64,000 nt of DNA from Aphrophora alni (GCA_963513935.1 OY740777.1:18881271-18945270), one strand, 5' to 3'; counted from the first letter of the stretch, positions 50,926 through 62,941 are shown. Numbers and translations are program-made. Notes: a model not told the origin generated them from the letters alone.

Positions 50926-52543
50926 GAGTGGAATCTTTGTCCTTTGCATTCCTAACTGATTTAGAACACAGAAAAAAAATAATCCAGTTGTTTCAGAGAA
51001 AGTAACTTTACCTTGAAAACTAATGTAGTGTAGACTTCAATAACATTTGACGGGCTACCATTTTTGATAGAGAAGATATAGCGAACTCTAGTTTTCACCA
51101 TTCTTTAAGTTTTTGTAAACACTTCAAAATGAGGGGTCACTTGAAAGGGGTTTACATTTAAAAAATTTGAGTTGCCCCCAAAATCCCCCATTTTTGGGGG
51201 ACACTCAAAATTTTCAAAATCATAAAATGAAACTTTGTACTAAGATTGCACGACCACCAAAAGGATATCTCTGTATATTTACTTAGAAAAATATTAGAAG
51301 GGGGGGGTCTTGACTTTTTATTCACCCGGTATAATAAGTATAATTGGTTTAACATTTTACTGCTTAATTTTTAAGAAATATATACTAACGTTGTTCTTGA
51401 CTACTACTTGCATTTTTTCAAGTGAATAATTAAATTCTAATATAGTATTTAATCTATGGTATTTTAGTACTCTTAAGAAAATTGTTAATATTGGCAAATG
51501 TGATTGCGACTAAAAACACCAGTTTTAAAATTGAGTTCCTTATTTAGAATTTGTTTAAATTAAGCTACTTGTTGTATATGCTATGGTTTATTGTATCAGA
51601 TTGTAAACTTTTGTAAAATATCGACACTTATATGAAAACAGTTGGTTTAATAAGCAGAAGGACCAAAGTATAAAGAATGAAAAATTACACAAATTAAAAA
51701 AAAAAAAAAAATAGTAAAGATACTCAATTTAACTGTTAACACAAAAATAAAACTATGGTATAAGAAAATAATCTTAAAAAAGAGGAATTTTATACAAAAA
51801 TTATAAGTAACTTCTCCTTATTAAGAAAATTTGTGATTTCCTTTCTCAGAAAAAGTGTTTCATTGGAGTAAACAGTATCCATAATGAGATTTTCATGGAA
51901 GTAATTAAATAGTTTGAAAGATTAATATTTAGATGAAAACTAAATGGGTTATAGATTTGTATTACAAGTCAATAGATAACAGAGATATAGATAAAATAAT
52001 CTTAATAATTTACTATAACAATCTAATAAATAAATCCGTAAAAACACTGTACAAGGACTAGTTTAAATTGGAATAGGAAATCAGAAATAGGTAGAGTTAA
52101 TTTTACTTTATTCTATGCAACTACGAAGAAATAATGTTTTACATATTATCCCTTTTATTATTTGAGACATTTTAAAGCAACGTTTAAATCGTTAAAAAGA
52201 ATAACAAATATGTGACGTGAATTTGTTATAACTGTTTTCAAGATATTGAAACTATGTTATTAGGAAAATGTTGCCTCAAGTAGATGCAGACAATAGTGGG
52301 TATATGTCGAGAACTTTGTGTGTAAACTATCTAGTACATAATGAAATCACTGGTTACATAATATTTGATTGCGTGGATCTTACAGGCATGAGGCTTAAGT
52401 GGTTTGGAGCATAAGTATGTAGGTACTACTAAACTCTAGCAAGATGAGATTAGTGCATTATTAAAACTAGTTGAAGGGGGAATATCTGCTAGATTAAAAC
52501 CTAAAGTCTTAGTTTGCACAATAGGCTTCAAGAAGTTGATAGG
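50926..52543. other. Intergenic A+T-rich DNA, nothing recognised
   Basis: A run of G (51300-51308) and a poly(A) tract (about 51697-51712) are the only simple features. Confidence 0.4.
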
Positions 52544-52794
52544 TATTCTTACCTTTTTTTAGGTCTGTCTACAATCCTATTATTGAACTTTTAATGGACA
52601 GTTTTGACAATTTTAATTGTCATCATCAGCTAATAAGCTTTGTTACTATTTTCATGTATGTTGTGTTTGTACATAGTTACAAAGCTTATTAATTGATGGA
52701 CGCAAACTGATGATGATGATAATTAATTGTCGAAACCGGTCATTAAAAGTTCAATAATAGAATTATAGACAGACCTAAAAAAAAGTTAAGAATA
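52544..52794. mobile_element. Fold-back (long inverted repeat) element, 251 bp
   Basis: Left TATTCTTACCTTTTTTTTAG and right, inverted, TATTCTTAACTTTTTTTTAG continue into arms of about 100 bp each that include GGTCTGTCTA, ATTATTGAACTTTTAATG, a TTTYGACAATT phrase, ATCATCATCAG and AATAAGCTTTGT. The arms are roughly 85-90% alike by eye, with a spacer of about 40-50 bp. It would fold into one long hairpin. No coding capacity. Confidence 0.88.
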
Positions 52795-53297
52795 TATAAT
52801 ACCTACCATTCATAATATAATCCTGGTGGCCTACAACTGTCATGTTGTTTAAGAGGTTGTGATATCGTGTGTTACATTCCCCCTTTTCAAAATCTAAAAT
52901 AAATAAATCTTTATTTATATACCGTATATAAAACTTTATTATTACTACTCTTTTTAAATGAAGTTTTTGTTTTTTAGAAAAGACTTGCAAATAATATGAA
53001 TAATATTAACAAATTTGGGTGTCATATCTTAATTCATTTTTGAGGTATTAAAATTTGAATAGAATACACAATCTGATGATGAAAAAGAAAATGTTTAAGA
53101 CACTCAGATTAATTACATTTTTTTATTTTTTATTTCTTAATGTGTACACACAATGTTGCCATTTTTATAGATCATTAAGAAAAGAATTGAAAGCTATAAT
53201 TGTCCACAAAAATTTAATTAGTCTATTTTGATACATTATACAGATTATAGCAAAATTTATTGTGTCTTTCATTCATCTAGTATCAAATTATTCTCAA

Positions 53298-53366
<69 letters not shown>

Positions 53367-55139
53367 CTTTAATAAGCTACTCATGTGTGATTTTTCAATC
53401 TTTATGTACCTGGAATTTATTTAGGCTGTACTATTATAAACTTAATGGAATAAGTAGGCTCTCAAGCTGTGTTAATGTTTCTGTACTCTTGATTGTATAG
53501 TTTATTATTGTTATTTATATTTTATAACACAATCCATTTAATGGAATTGTTATAATTTGTATGTAAATGAGATTTTGCATGTAAAATTATATTATATATA
53601 TCTGCTTTAAAAGCAGTTTAAATTGTTACTTTATATGTTTTTAGTTAAAGGATTTATTTGATAAAATATTGTGTTATACATTTTAAATGTTTGCATGTTG
53701 TTTAGTAGATTTCATTGTATTTATTTGTTTCTTATTTGAGGGTTTTTATTAGAGAGGTACGTTTATAATACAATTTATATTATAAATGTTTAAACTATAT
53801 TTATGTCTTTATGAGCAGTAAATTTGTTTAAGTTCTTAGACTAACTGTAGCAAAAAGAACAACAAGCCAAAATATCGGTCTGTTGGCATCATATAGTCTG
53901 CGCTTATATATTTCCCCAGTGACTGTTCTAACTGTTATTATACCAAGCCAATATTATATTCGTGATCTTCAAAGAGTTAAAATCTCCAATGATGCCGAGA
54001 TAGGTTTTATAAAATTAAAATAAGTTATTATCACTTAAACAATTTCAAAGTTTTTAGAAAACAGGAATCTTATTTCTTTTAGGCAGCATTTAGATTAAGT
54101 TTGGGATTTAAGCTAGATTTTACTATTTATTATCTATCGAAATTTTTTAAATATTAACAGTTTTTCCTATAGTCTACTTTCTACATACGTTGACAATAAC
54201 TAGTACAGTTTCTGGATTACCGTATCAGTGTCGGCAAAAATACACAAAAGCAAACAAAAGAAATTCACATTTATTTTATCAAAGTAAATATAATTTTGTG
54301 TTGTTTTCTATAAAGTACAAAATTAATTACACATGACAACATTATAACAGAAGAAACTGAAAATTAAGGAACTTAACGAATCGTTACTGCTCAAAGGACC
54401 CAAGTAGAATATTTATAAAAACTATTTCAATATTTTAATATCTCTGAATTATTTCTGCTCTTTTTTTATGACACCATTCTTGTAAATTACCAATTTAAAG
54501 CTTGTCATTTAATTTCTGTTGATAATTGTTGTCGTCGTAGTTGTTGTTAAATTCATAAGTGCACTATTTCACATCGCATGCCTTTTTGAACCCGCCTTTT
54601 TATAATATTTATATCATTGTACAAACAAAGTAGAAATATGTACATTTGTATTGAATCTTTTCTAGTACAATGATACGATTTTTCAAATTTTTGGATCTCT
54701 ATGAGGCTTTAAAAAACTTGTTGTTGACTTTTAGTAATAATGACAAGAGTTCATCTTATAAAAAAATTGTAATTTGGTTAAAAAGTGTTCAGTAATTTAT
54801 AATTGAAATTATAACAATTTTAACTTTTGAGGAAGGGGTATAGTTTATCTTAGATCGTCGAACATAATTAGTTTTTTACTAGTAAGAGTGCACCTAATGG
54901 TTTCCTCAGTAAAAATAAAGATTTTTTTAAAAACGTTTAACTCTACAGATTAGAGTTAAACTCCTAAGAAAATTAAAATCTTTGTAATAAAACAAAAAAT
55001 AATAATACCAATTTTATAGGACTAATTACAATATTGAAAGAAGAAAAAGAGCTGGTGATTGAAGTCTTAGTGAAGATTTCAGACACACTTGAATTAAGTT
55101 ATTATTGTTACAGTTCGTCCCGCACTTGCGACCCAGTTA
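52795..55139. other. Intergenic A+T-rich DNA with a dinucleotide repeat
   Basis: Apart from the (CA)n(TA)n tract at 53298-53361 nothing is recognised. Confidence 0.4.
53298..53361. repeat. (CA)n(TA)n compound microsatellite
   Basis: About six CA units pass directly into about 25 TA units. The Tyr-Ile repeat open frame across it is an artefact. Confidence 0.97.
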
Positions 55140-55860
55140 ATGAGGATTTAAAACGTCTTTGCGGACCACAACGCTCCGCTTTTTAGTTGGTCATTCACAT
55201 TCCCTACATAAAAAATATGAAGTATCCACTGCCTCCTTTGAAATCCTATTTAACAATTCCTTCTTCTTGCCTCCAGCTAAAACCAATTCTATAGTATTTC
55301 ATACATGTATTTTGAAGACAGACCTCTATCCTATATCTCTACTAAATAAAACCTACTTGTCTAGCAGCTGAAACCAAGTCATGATATTTTGTAAACTTCA
55401 ATAAATGCTGCTCAGGTATGTTAGTTTCCCAAGGGACTGTGAGCTCCACTACAATCAGCTGTTTTGTTTTAATTGATAAAACAGTCAGATCAGGACGTAA
55501 TGCTACATCTGGTAGGAAGTTATAGTTTCAACTCCCTTGATCTATGAGGATTTACCAATCATCCATCTATCAGAAACATGATGTTGAAAATTGTTTATTG
55601 TATACTTTCTCATGTTCCTACACAAACATCACAGTTCCGTGAAAAATGTGCTGGTTGTTTTAGCAATACTAACAGCATCACTCACTGTAGTAGCATCACT
55701 CACATGTAATAAAAATATTATCATGTATGTAGGCAAATCTTCATTTAATGCTTTTTGACATACTACTAAAATGTGTTTGGCATTACAAGGAGTCTAGTTA
55801 TATAATGCCATGACATACTCTCTGGGATATATCCTACCATGCTACATAAGATAATCTGAT
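55140..55860 (-). pseudogene. Decayed retroelement-type endonuclease region (PD-(D/E)xK-like)
   Basis: The - strand reads CNAKHILVVCQKALNEDLPT, a later segment NFLPDVALRPDLTVLSIKTK, then QLIVVELTVPWETNIPEQHL and LKFTKYHDLVSAARQVGF. I recognise the pattern C-x-A-x-HIL-x3-C-x-KAL ... LRPD(L/I)VL-x-S-x-x-TK-x-V-x-x-(I/V)ELTVPWE ... KY-x-DL, common in animal repetitive elements, where PD...ELT resembles a restriction-like nuclease active site. There are stops after the GF. The parent element class is not certain. Confidence 0.6.
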
Positions 55861-58800
55861 AGTGTATTTTGGATAGAATGGCATACAATCACACTAAAGT
55901 TATATGATTAAGAAACACCATAAAATAATACACAGTTCCCTGATATGTGAAAATTTTATGATTCGTTTTTAGGAAGACATTTTAGAGTTACACAAAATAA
56001 GAGTTTTTATTCCTAAATAAATTTTACAAAAGGTGCACTCTTCTTATTTTAAATTTTATTTAAAAAATAATGTGACCCAAGTATTTTAACAACCAATTTC
56101 AGTACATGTTGAGTACTGTTAATGTATTATAATGACTGGCGTCGTTTATTCTGGCATTTTCACATAAATGAATTAATTTTGTGTTTTAATTTTTATATAT
56201 CCAAATGGTTGAGAATAAACTACATCAATAATTCTACTTTTAAAATTATTAGTGGTCTAAATTACTAGTCTAAATTCATTATTTCGAAATCGTTTTATAA
56301 ATCTTGCTAAAATAAATTGACTGAGAAGTTTTCCAACTCTGACAATTTTTTTTTTACAAAATGTATTTATTGACCAATTTTAATCAATGTCAAAACAAAT
56401 ATTCTTAAAATGCTGAGTTGAAATTTGATGTTGGTTTTTACACTGATGGTTACCTCCCTCCCCACATTCATTTTTTTCAATATAATTTTAAGATTTTGAG
56501 CACTTATTTCTTGACAGATTTTAATTTAAATGTTTAAGGAGTTAAAATTAATATCAGTTTTGAAGTAATTGGTCTTATATCCCAAATTATAAATTTCAAT
56601 ATAACAAACGTATGAAAAGAGTGTTATTTTATTATATTATAATTTAGATAAATTTAATGGTTGGATGGGTCAGGTTAATAATCTCCCACTTTTTGGACCA
56701 AAAAGACGTGGATTATCAACAATTATAATACATACAATAGTTTGAATTTAATAAATTGCTATGTGTCAATTTCCCCTGATGAAGGAGAATATTTAAAAGT
56801 TATACAAATTTGGTTTAGTAGTGGGAAGGCACTGATAGAGGTCTCACCACATAATATGAGAAATCATTTTAAAAATTCCATCTGCCCCCTAAATATTTCA
56901 ATCATCACAGTCTCAATAATTCTGTTAAAATATTAATAAACTGATATTTCTTTCTTTTTTTTTTAAATAAATGACATGGGCACAGAATATATTATTATAT
57001 AAGGTGGAAATCTTTAATGATTAAAATATTAAGAAAGAGCTAGATGAACTTCTATCCCCTTACTCGAAAACACTAAACCTATTTGGATAAAAGAGTTATT
57101 TATATATCAGTGAAAAAAGAAAATCTTAATTGATTTATTTAAAAATTGTACTAGTAAAGATTTAACTTTTTTAAGCACTACTTGCATGTACTTTATAAAC
57201 AATTATTCTTACTTTTTGCATAATTTAAAACAAATTGTTTGTACCAATCTAATTTAAATGTATTTGCATAGGTGACTTATACATTGATGAATACTTGTGC
57301 AAATATTTGTACAAGAAATTATCAAAGCTTCTAAAATCACGGTGCCTTTTTTTGCTTTCTGTGTTTAAATAAGGAAGTAATTAAATAAATATTTAGTTAT
57401 ACATAAAATCTACATGTAATTTATATATAAACAAGTATAGGCTTGGTTTTTTTCCCCCAGTTAAATTGAAGTTGTTTGCTTTGTTAATAAGCGAATTATA
57501 AGTTACAACGAAATTGCAAAATAAGCCTTTTGTATTAATGCGTGTGATCGAAATTTGTAAATACACAAAACTAGAAACAGTGCTGTAATAGTGTTTTTGT
57601 GCTGTCCTAGTAAATTAGCAACAGATAGGTTGCCGCTACAATATAGCTATAATCAAATAAAACTATTTTCATGTTTGTGTATTTCAAAATGTAACATTTT
57701 TATGGAACATTTTAGATTTTGTTGTTTTTCAATGAAAAACACTACAGATAGAATGTTGTATTTTGAATACAGAAATAATGTGTATTACATTATCAATAAA
57801 GTCACATATTTTATAGAAGTTAATATATTTTTAACAAATTACAAACGAAACCTTAATATGCTTAGGTTTTTTTTTTTTAATTCACTGCCTTTAATTAGGG
57901 ACAATATTGTCATATAAAGGCTAGAAATTTACTGCAGTTTTTTAATTTACTTATTCAAAAAACGCATATATATTCACTTTTTTAACCTTCTTTAAAATTA
58001 AAAATTTCATCTCTCTGTTATAAAATTATCACAAAATAAATACAGTATGTTCGTAAAGAAATTATCATTTCTTAAAAAGTATTGACATTAAAAATATTGA
58101 TATTAAGCCAAGTGTGAATTAAAAAGTTTAAAATGTATTTGAAAATGTTTTATTAATTTCAAATTTTTAATATAATTTGTTTTGTAAAAATACAATAGCA
58201 TATTTTAAGGTTATGAAAGTATAAAAGAAATTCTAATAAATTTTACAAGATAAAGTGAAGTGTTTTATGCTAAAAAAAAAACAATAAAAAAATTACATCG
58301 TTCATTTTTAGCAAGTTCTGATATTTTTTCATCATACGAACCAATTTTTATACTTGCTAAAACATGTGCTGTGGTACAATAGGCATTTATGTATATTTAC
58401 TATTGTACTTTTAAATTTATTTTGTACATGGTGTAATTTACTTCTTTCAGAAACTACTTTGTTATAAAATTTTGTAAACTTATCGCATGCAATGAAATTT
58501 TCTTAATGTATATAGAATCACACAAGGAAAAAAAAAATCTGCACCATTTTTTGCCGTTAATTCTACGTGTCACGAGTGTTTCTCTTTGATATATTTATAA
58601 ATTTAATATTGTCCTTAATTTAATCATCGAATATAGCGTAGTTATATAAAAATTAAATTAAAAATTCTAGTGCGTTATAATGTACATGTAATATTTTTCA
58701 TTTACAATTCATATTATCTTTAAACCTTGTAAATACATAAACAATATGTACATATTTTCTTGTATATTTTATCAAAATGGTTTTGAATAAAATATTATTA

Positions 58801-58899
58801 CACCATTATATTTGAAAAGATGAGTTGTTGTTGCCATTCCTCTTCCTTCCTCTTATTTTTCTTTTCTTTTTTCTTGTTGTTTTTAGTCGTCCAATACTC
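55861..58899. other. Intergenic A+T-rich DNA, nothing recognised
   Basis: Open frames at 56742-56936 and 57591-57917 have no recognisable domain, no good context, and A+T-driven composition. Confidence 0.4.
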
Positions 58900-59015
58900 A
58901 GAAGAAAGATGAAAAAGAGGGACCTAACCTAAAACTACATGAAATAAGGTGTAGATCAAGATAAGACTGCGGGATAACCAAGCTATTACTCACTACAGTG
59001 ATCTCCTGAGGGGCC
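58900..59015 (+). repeat. Dispersed repeat family B, copy 2 (partial)
   Basis: AAAGATGAAAAAGAGGGACC, TAACCTAAAACTACATGAA, AAGGTGTAGATCAAG and ACTCACTACAGTGATC match the 3' half of family B. Confidence 0.75.
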
Positions 59016-59689
59016 TTTTCTTTAAATGGATGGACCGATTTTCATATGTGTATCTTAGGTTAGTATGTCTATAAGAGTAGAACGATGTGAACATTATGAA
59101 AATTGAGGTTATCTGTTGTAAGTCCATAGATATAGATTTATATTTGCTTACGGTACTTATGGTATCAAAATTACTTGCACAATAACCTGAGGTTTACTGT
59201 GCCCCCTTGTTTGCCTGCCTTAGTCTGTCAGAATTATGCACCTCTTACAATGTCTAGGATATTCTCACCCATGTTTGTTTCATCTTTGTCACCTGACTGC
59301 TGGATTCCAATGTCTTGCCCTACCATCTCGTAATCGATAATAATTGTTTTCAAAATAAGTTATATTTTAAAAGTTTGATGTTTTTGGAAGTTTATAATTT
59401 TTTGAAGATGTATTAATTTTAACATTTCTATTTTAATTTGTCGTGTTTTAAAAATTAGTAATTAAATAAAAATTGTTATTTTTCTAAACTTAACATTATT
59501 TGAAAATTTGCTTTTTTTTAATTTATAATTGTTTGAAAATTTTATAATTAATCTTTGACTTTAAAAATAATTCATGAACATAAGATGAAGATGACCCATG
59601 TAAATGTTTGAAACATGTTATAATAGACGCAGAACCCGAAAACCGACTGTTTTTTGCTCTATTATTGTTGTCCTTGTTGTTTAAAGGCA

Positions 59690-59780
59690 AGAAACCTCTC
59701 AGTCATTATCGTCTTATAAAATAAAAACTCCAACTCCTCGAATACTTTAATACCGTGGAGTAAATAGACACAAAATTTTG
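59690..59780 (+). repeat. Family B, copy 3 (5' half only)
   Basis: AAGAAACCTCTCAGTCATTA, CCTCGAATACTTTAATACCG match the 5' half of family B; the match fades after about 59780. Confidence 0.65.
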
Positions 59781-60079
59781 AAAAATACTTCAGCTGTTAT
59801 AACTAAGTTGTGACTAAGAAATAAACCCAACTAATTTTTTTTTTTTCAGTTGACAACGCTTAAAAATATCAGAAAAATTATGAATTGTTGGGTTGTCAGT
59901 TTATGCTATGCTTCGTATGACAGACACACACATATCATTTCAAAAACGACTTTTTGAACTTAGGAAACCTCTAAACAAATACATCCATATTAAAGTCTTC
60001 AAATATTTTTTGACTCATCACATAAATTTCTCTGTACTGCATATATGTAAGAAAGTAAAATCATCATATTTTTAAGTAA

Positions 60080-60590
60080 GAAAGGTTTAAGGCCGTTTTC
60101 ACATAAGAGCAATGCAATATATATCTTAAGGTCGTAAGTGATACATGATATTTATCTTATAAGATAGGTCTCATTAGTAGGCATTCAAAACATATTGTAG
60201 TGTCTGAGATTACACGAGATCTATCATAAGATAGACACATTCAGTCTTTCTATTTGCTTAGTATCATAGTGGCAAGATGACTAGAGATACAAATAATACT
60301 GAAGATCTAGGTTTGTTAATTTCTTTCATCAATAACGTGGAAAATAACTTTGGTTATGGAATTATAAATTGAAAGATCAACGTAAAATTGAAATGATGTG
60401 TGTCAAAATTTAGTTTGACCTGGAAGATCATTGCAGGCGAATTAAAATTAAAAGACACAAGTCAAGTAAAAAATAGAGTTCTTCATGTGAAGGTAACCTA
60501 AATTACAACAAGAAACGCAAACTTTCAAGGCCCATACCATATAAAAATCTTTTCGTGTTAAGATTTCGTTTGCTGTATCTTTTTTCTTGT
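60080..60590 (+). pseudogene. Decayed PIF/Harbinger-like element with MADF-domain remnant
   Basis: The element may begin near GGCCGTTTTCACATAAGAGC (60091), a Harbinger-style end. From an ATG at 60277 the frame reads MTRDTNNTEDLGLLISFINN then VEN; after a frameshift LWNYKLKDQRKIEMM; after another, WKIIAGELKLKDTSQVKNR. The three pieces in order fit a MADF (Myb/SANT-like) DNA-binding domain: LI-x-x-V-x-x-x-P-x-LW ... YKD-x-x-x-K ... W-x-x-IA-x-x-L ... VK-x-R. MADF proteins are the usual partner of Harbinger transposase. Two frameshifts make it non-functional. Confidence 0.5.
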
Positions 60591-60596
60591 TATTTA

Positions 60597-60845
60597 TATG
60601 GTCATTATCGCCTTTAAAAAAAAGGAAGAAATGAACATAAAATAAAAACACCTAGCCCTCGAATAGTATTACTATTCTAATAGTAATACTCTAATAGTAT
60701 TAGACCAAAAAAAAAACACGAGTTGGTAAAGAGAGACTTGAATAGGAAATATCTAACACAAGACTATTTGAAATAAGGTTTAGAACCAGCTAGGTACCTT
60801 GGGATTGCCAAGCCCGTACTTACTATAAGTGAGAGCCCGATGGTG
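60597..60845 (+). repeat. Family B, copy 4
   Basis: ATGGTCATTATCGCCTTTAA, CCCTCGAATAGTATTAC, CGAGTTGGTAAAGAGAGAC, AACACAAGACTATTTGAAA, CCAGCTAGGTACCTTGGGAT, TTGCCAAGCCCGTACTTAC. It lies directly after the Harbinger-like remnant. Confidence 0.8.
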
Positions 60846-61135
60846 TTTTCCACACCTACAAGCGGAATGGTCTGGCACATTAATTGATTATACAGTTGCG
60901 CCCAATACTTCTTTCTCCTGTATTTTAATACCTCACAAAAATATCATCTACACTCGAAGAGCTTATGACTTACCACTGTTGAACAGACTTGAAAAATGTT
61001 TCCTGCCAAAACAGATCCAATTGCTTTGGTATCCAGCAAAATCATCTTAAGATAAAAGTCAGTCATCACAATGATCACTGGATAAATATCGTATCATCAT
61101 TTCCTGCCGCACAGATATTACGTAAAGTATATTTG

Positions 61136-61141
61136 TTTATT
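61136..61141 (-). promoter_or_regulatory. Polyadenylation signal AATAAA of the serine protease gene
   Basis: TTTATT on the + strand is AATAAA on the - strand, about 30 bases after the protease stop codon, giving a very short 3' UTR. Confidence 0.55.
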
Positions 61142-61170
61142 TGAAAGGATAGATAAGGTTAAAGAACACA

Positions 61171-61401
61171 TTAGATAAAATGAATGTTTAATAAGACTAA
61201 AATATACATACACAGAATTAGAACACATACTGAATACAAACTTCTAACAGCACTGCTCATAGCCGCATTCATTTGTATCCAAGGTCTGTAGAAAGCAACA
61301 TCAGTGTAGATGCCAGGTAGATGTCTTTTAGCACAGCCTTGACCCCAAGACACAACTCCTGTTAGCTTACCTTGACAGACTAGAGGGCCTCCTGAATCCC
61401 C
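61171..61401 (-). CDS. Trypsin-like serine protease, terminal exon
   Basis: Acceptor TGTATACAG, then 76 codons and TAA; phase 0. It starts [20 protein letters not shown], containing the catalytic Ser (GDSGG) and the S1-wall SWG, then [30 protein letters not shown] and a hydrophobic tail [20 protein letters not shown] ending HFI. The fold is chymotrypsin-type (family S1); the residues place it with trypsin-like secreted or surface proteases. The tail after the usual family end (W-I-x-x) is unusual: it could be a GPI-anchor signal, as small residues AAMSS precede it, or a C-terminal membrane anchor. Confidence 0.9.
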   Translation of the reverse strand, partial: GDSGGPLVCQGKLTGVVSWGQGCAKRHLPGIYTDVAFYRPWIQMNAAMSSAVRSLYSVCVLILCMYILVLLNIHFI

Positions 61402-61571
61402 CTGTATACAGTCAAATTTATAATGACAACTAATATAAAATTGTATTTTGAGTTTTGTGATAAATTATAAAGTTGAATTATTATAATCACTTATATAAAA
61501 ATAAACAATTCATTTCAGTTCACCTTCATACACCTAAAAAATAAGGAGTATATAAATTAATAGTTGGGGAA

Positions 61572-61612
<41 letters not shown>
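61572..61612. repeat. Poly(A) then (TA)n microsatellite
   Basis: About ten A followed by about 16-18 TA units, within the protease intron. Confidence 0.95.
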
Positions 61613-61616
<4 letters not shown>

Positions 61617-61662
61617 TATCTTCATGAAAGCTAAAAATTGTCAAAAACCTGACTTATTGGTT

Positions 61663-61663
61663 G

Positions 61664-61694
<31 letters not shown>

Positions 61695-61885
61695 AGGCAA
61701 CTCTTCGGAGGTTCCCTCATAATATGTACATGTCTAGCTAACCCGAGATACTTAGCTGGTTCTACTACTTTCTTCGTGTAGTCTTGGGATAGATCCCTCT
61801 TTTTCATCTTTCCTATTAGGTCTCTCTTCACCAACTCTTGTTCTCATCTGACCCTGATGCTATTAGAGTATTCAACGACTAGGGA
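61663..61885 (-). repeat. Family B, copy 5, with poly(A) tail
   Basis: Read on the - strand: GAATACTCTAATAGCATCAG, GGGTCAGATGAGAACAAGAG, AGAGACCTAATAGGAAAGAT, AAGACTACACGAAGAAAG, AACCAGCTAAGTATC, and it ends in about 29 A (T-run 61663-61691 on +). It sits in the protease intron in the protease's own orientation. An open frame (RDLIGKMKKRDLSQDYTKK) runs through it; its counterpart is broken in other copies. Confidence 0.8.
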
Positions 61886-62569
61886 TATTTATTTTATACG
61901 TTTTTTCTTATTTTTTTATAAGGATATAATGTCCGAAAGATTTTTACCTTTAAACAATAAGGGGAAAGGAATTTGGAACCCTAAGAGATCTTTTAAGATA
62001 TCAAAATTAATCTACTGTAAATCAATCTCCCTTATACTTTTATTTTCTCACATGAAGTTATGTGAACAGTTAAAAAATGTATATTTTATATCCATTTTAA
62101 ATTACCATGAGAAAAATTATTTCATATTTTTAATTAACTCAAAACTTATTGGTAGCTGAGATATGATAAAAACACAAAATTACGATTTTCTAAAATCGGT
62201 CTTACTGCAATTATAAAAAGATGTAATTTCTCAAATCGACTTCTTCATCGACATTGTTCGTTAGACAAGGTTCCACTTCCAAGCTTCAATAGCCAGTTAC
62301 TGAACTCAGGGTCCACTGACTGTTCGTCGTTCTCCAGCTTCAAGACTTTAAACTTTGCCAAAGTCTGTTGAAAATTATGCTGGCTTCAACAGTAGTAGTC
62401 TGATTTGTATGAGGAATGACTTGAAGCGTTTATATAAAATTTCCAACAAGGAATGTTTTGCCTCTGGCAAAATGATGCAAATTTTGCCAATAGGGGGAGG
62501 AGACTCCGCACTATCTCTTAGTAAAATGCGGTGCAAAAAAGTAATCCACAAAAGAGCTAGAAGTACGTA
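61886..62569. other. Protease intron, mostly unrecognised
   Basis: Somewhat higher G+C text at 62220-62560 may be another decayed repeat, but no domain is recognised in either strand. Confidence 0.35.
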
Positions 62570-62720
62570 AAACGGTCGCTATTTTTTAAAAAATACAAAA
62601 AATGGCAGATAGCAGAAAACTACACGTTTTTAGACCTATTATGTTTGTAAACTTTTTACTTTATTTTTACAAAAATAAACACATCCTGAAAGTTTCTCTC
62701 TTTATTCATGGATCATCCTG
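62570..62720. mobile_element. Right end of a mariner-like element (same family as 12159-13358)
   Basis: Ends ATCATCCTG next to TA (62721-62722). Interior phrases TTTTTAGACCTATTATGTTTG, TTTATTTTTACAAAAATAAA and CACATCCTGAAAGTTTC match the right end of the 1.2-kb element. The left end was not found, so it is truncated or interrupted. Confidence 0.6.
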
Positions 62721-62782
62721 TATAAGAATTTACACTAATTCTATTTTCAAGAGCTAAATAATTGAGATACTGATATACTTAC

Positions 62783-62941
62783 GTAACAAGCATCCCTTAA
62801 TCCTTCATCGTAACCTGCACACATCATGCCTTGATTGATAACAGTCCCTCCAGCTTGTTCAGTATAGTTATTTTGGCAGGCAGCAAGATTCCATATTGGT
62901 ACGTTTACTGCTTTTAACCAGTTCGGGTACATCAATTCACT
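62783..62941 (-). CDS. Trypsin-like serine protease, penultimate visible exon
   Basis: 53 codons between acceptor TGTGTATTGCAG and donor TAC|GTAAGT (read on the - strand). It reads SELMYPNWLKAVNVPIWNLA, ACQNNYTEQAGGTVINQGMM, CAGYDEGLRDACY. MMCAGY...DAC is the segment that carries Asp189, the trypsin S1-pocket residue, so cleavage after Arg/Lys is expected. The join to GDSGG is in phase 0 across a 1,381-bp intron; position 192 is Tyr rather than the common Gln or Met. The catalytic His and Asp exons are not between here and the right edge, so the gene is cut by the window. Confidence 0.88.

Noticed and set aside
53228..53500. Frame with a Tyr-Ile run that looks like a membrane segment
   Set aside because: Translation of the (TA)n microsatellite.
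57591..57917. 108-residue open frame as a possible gene
   Set aside because: A+T-driven composition, no start context, no domain, no splice partners.
60829..61050. 73-residue + strand frame beside the protease
   Set aside because: Begins inside a family B copy and shows no recognisable motif.
62355..62570. 71-residue + strand frame in the protease intron
   Set aside because: No recognisable domain, opposite to the protease, and it runs into a transposon end.
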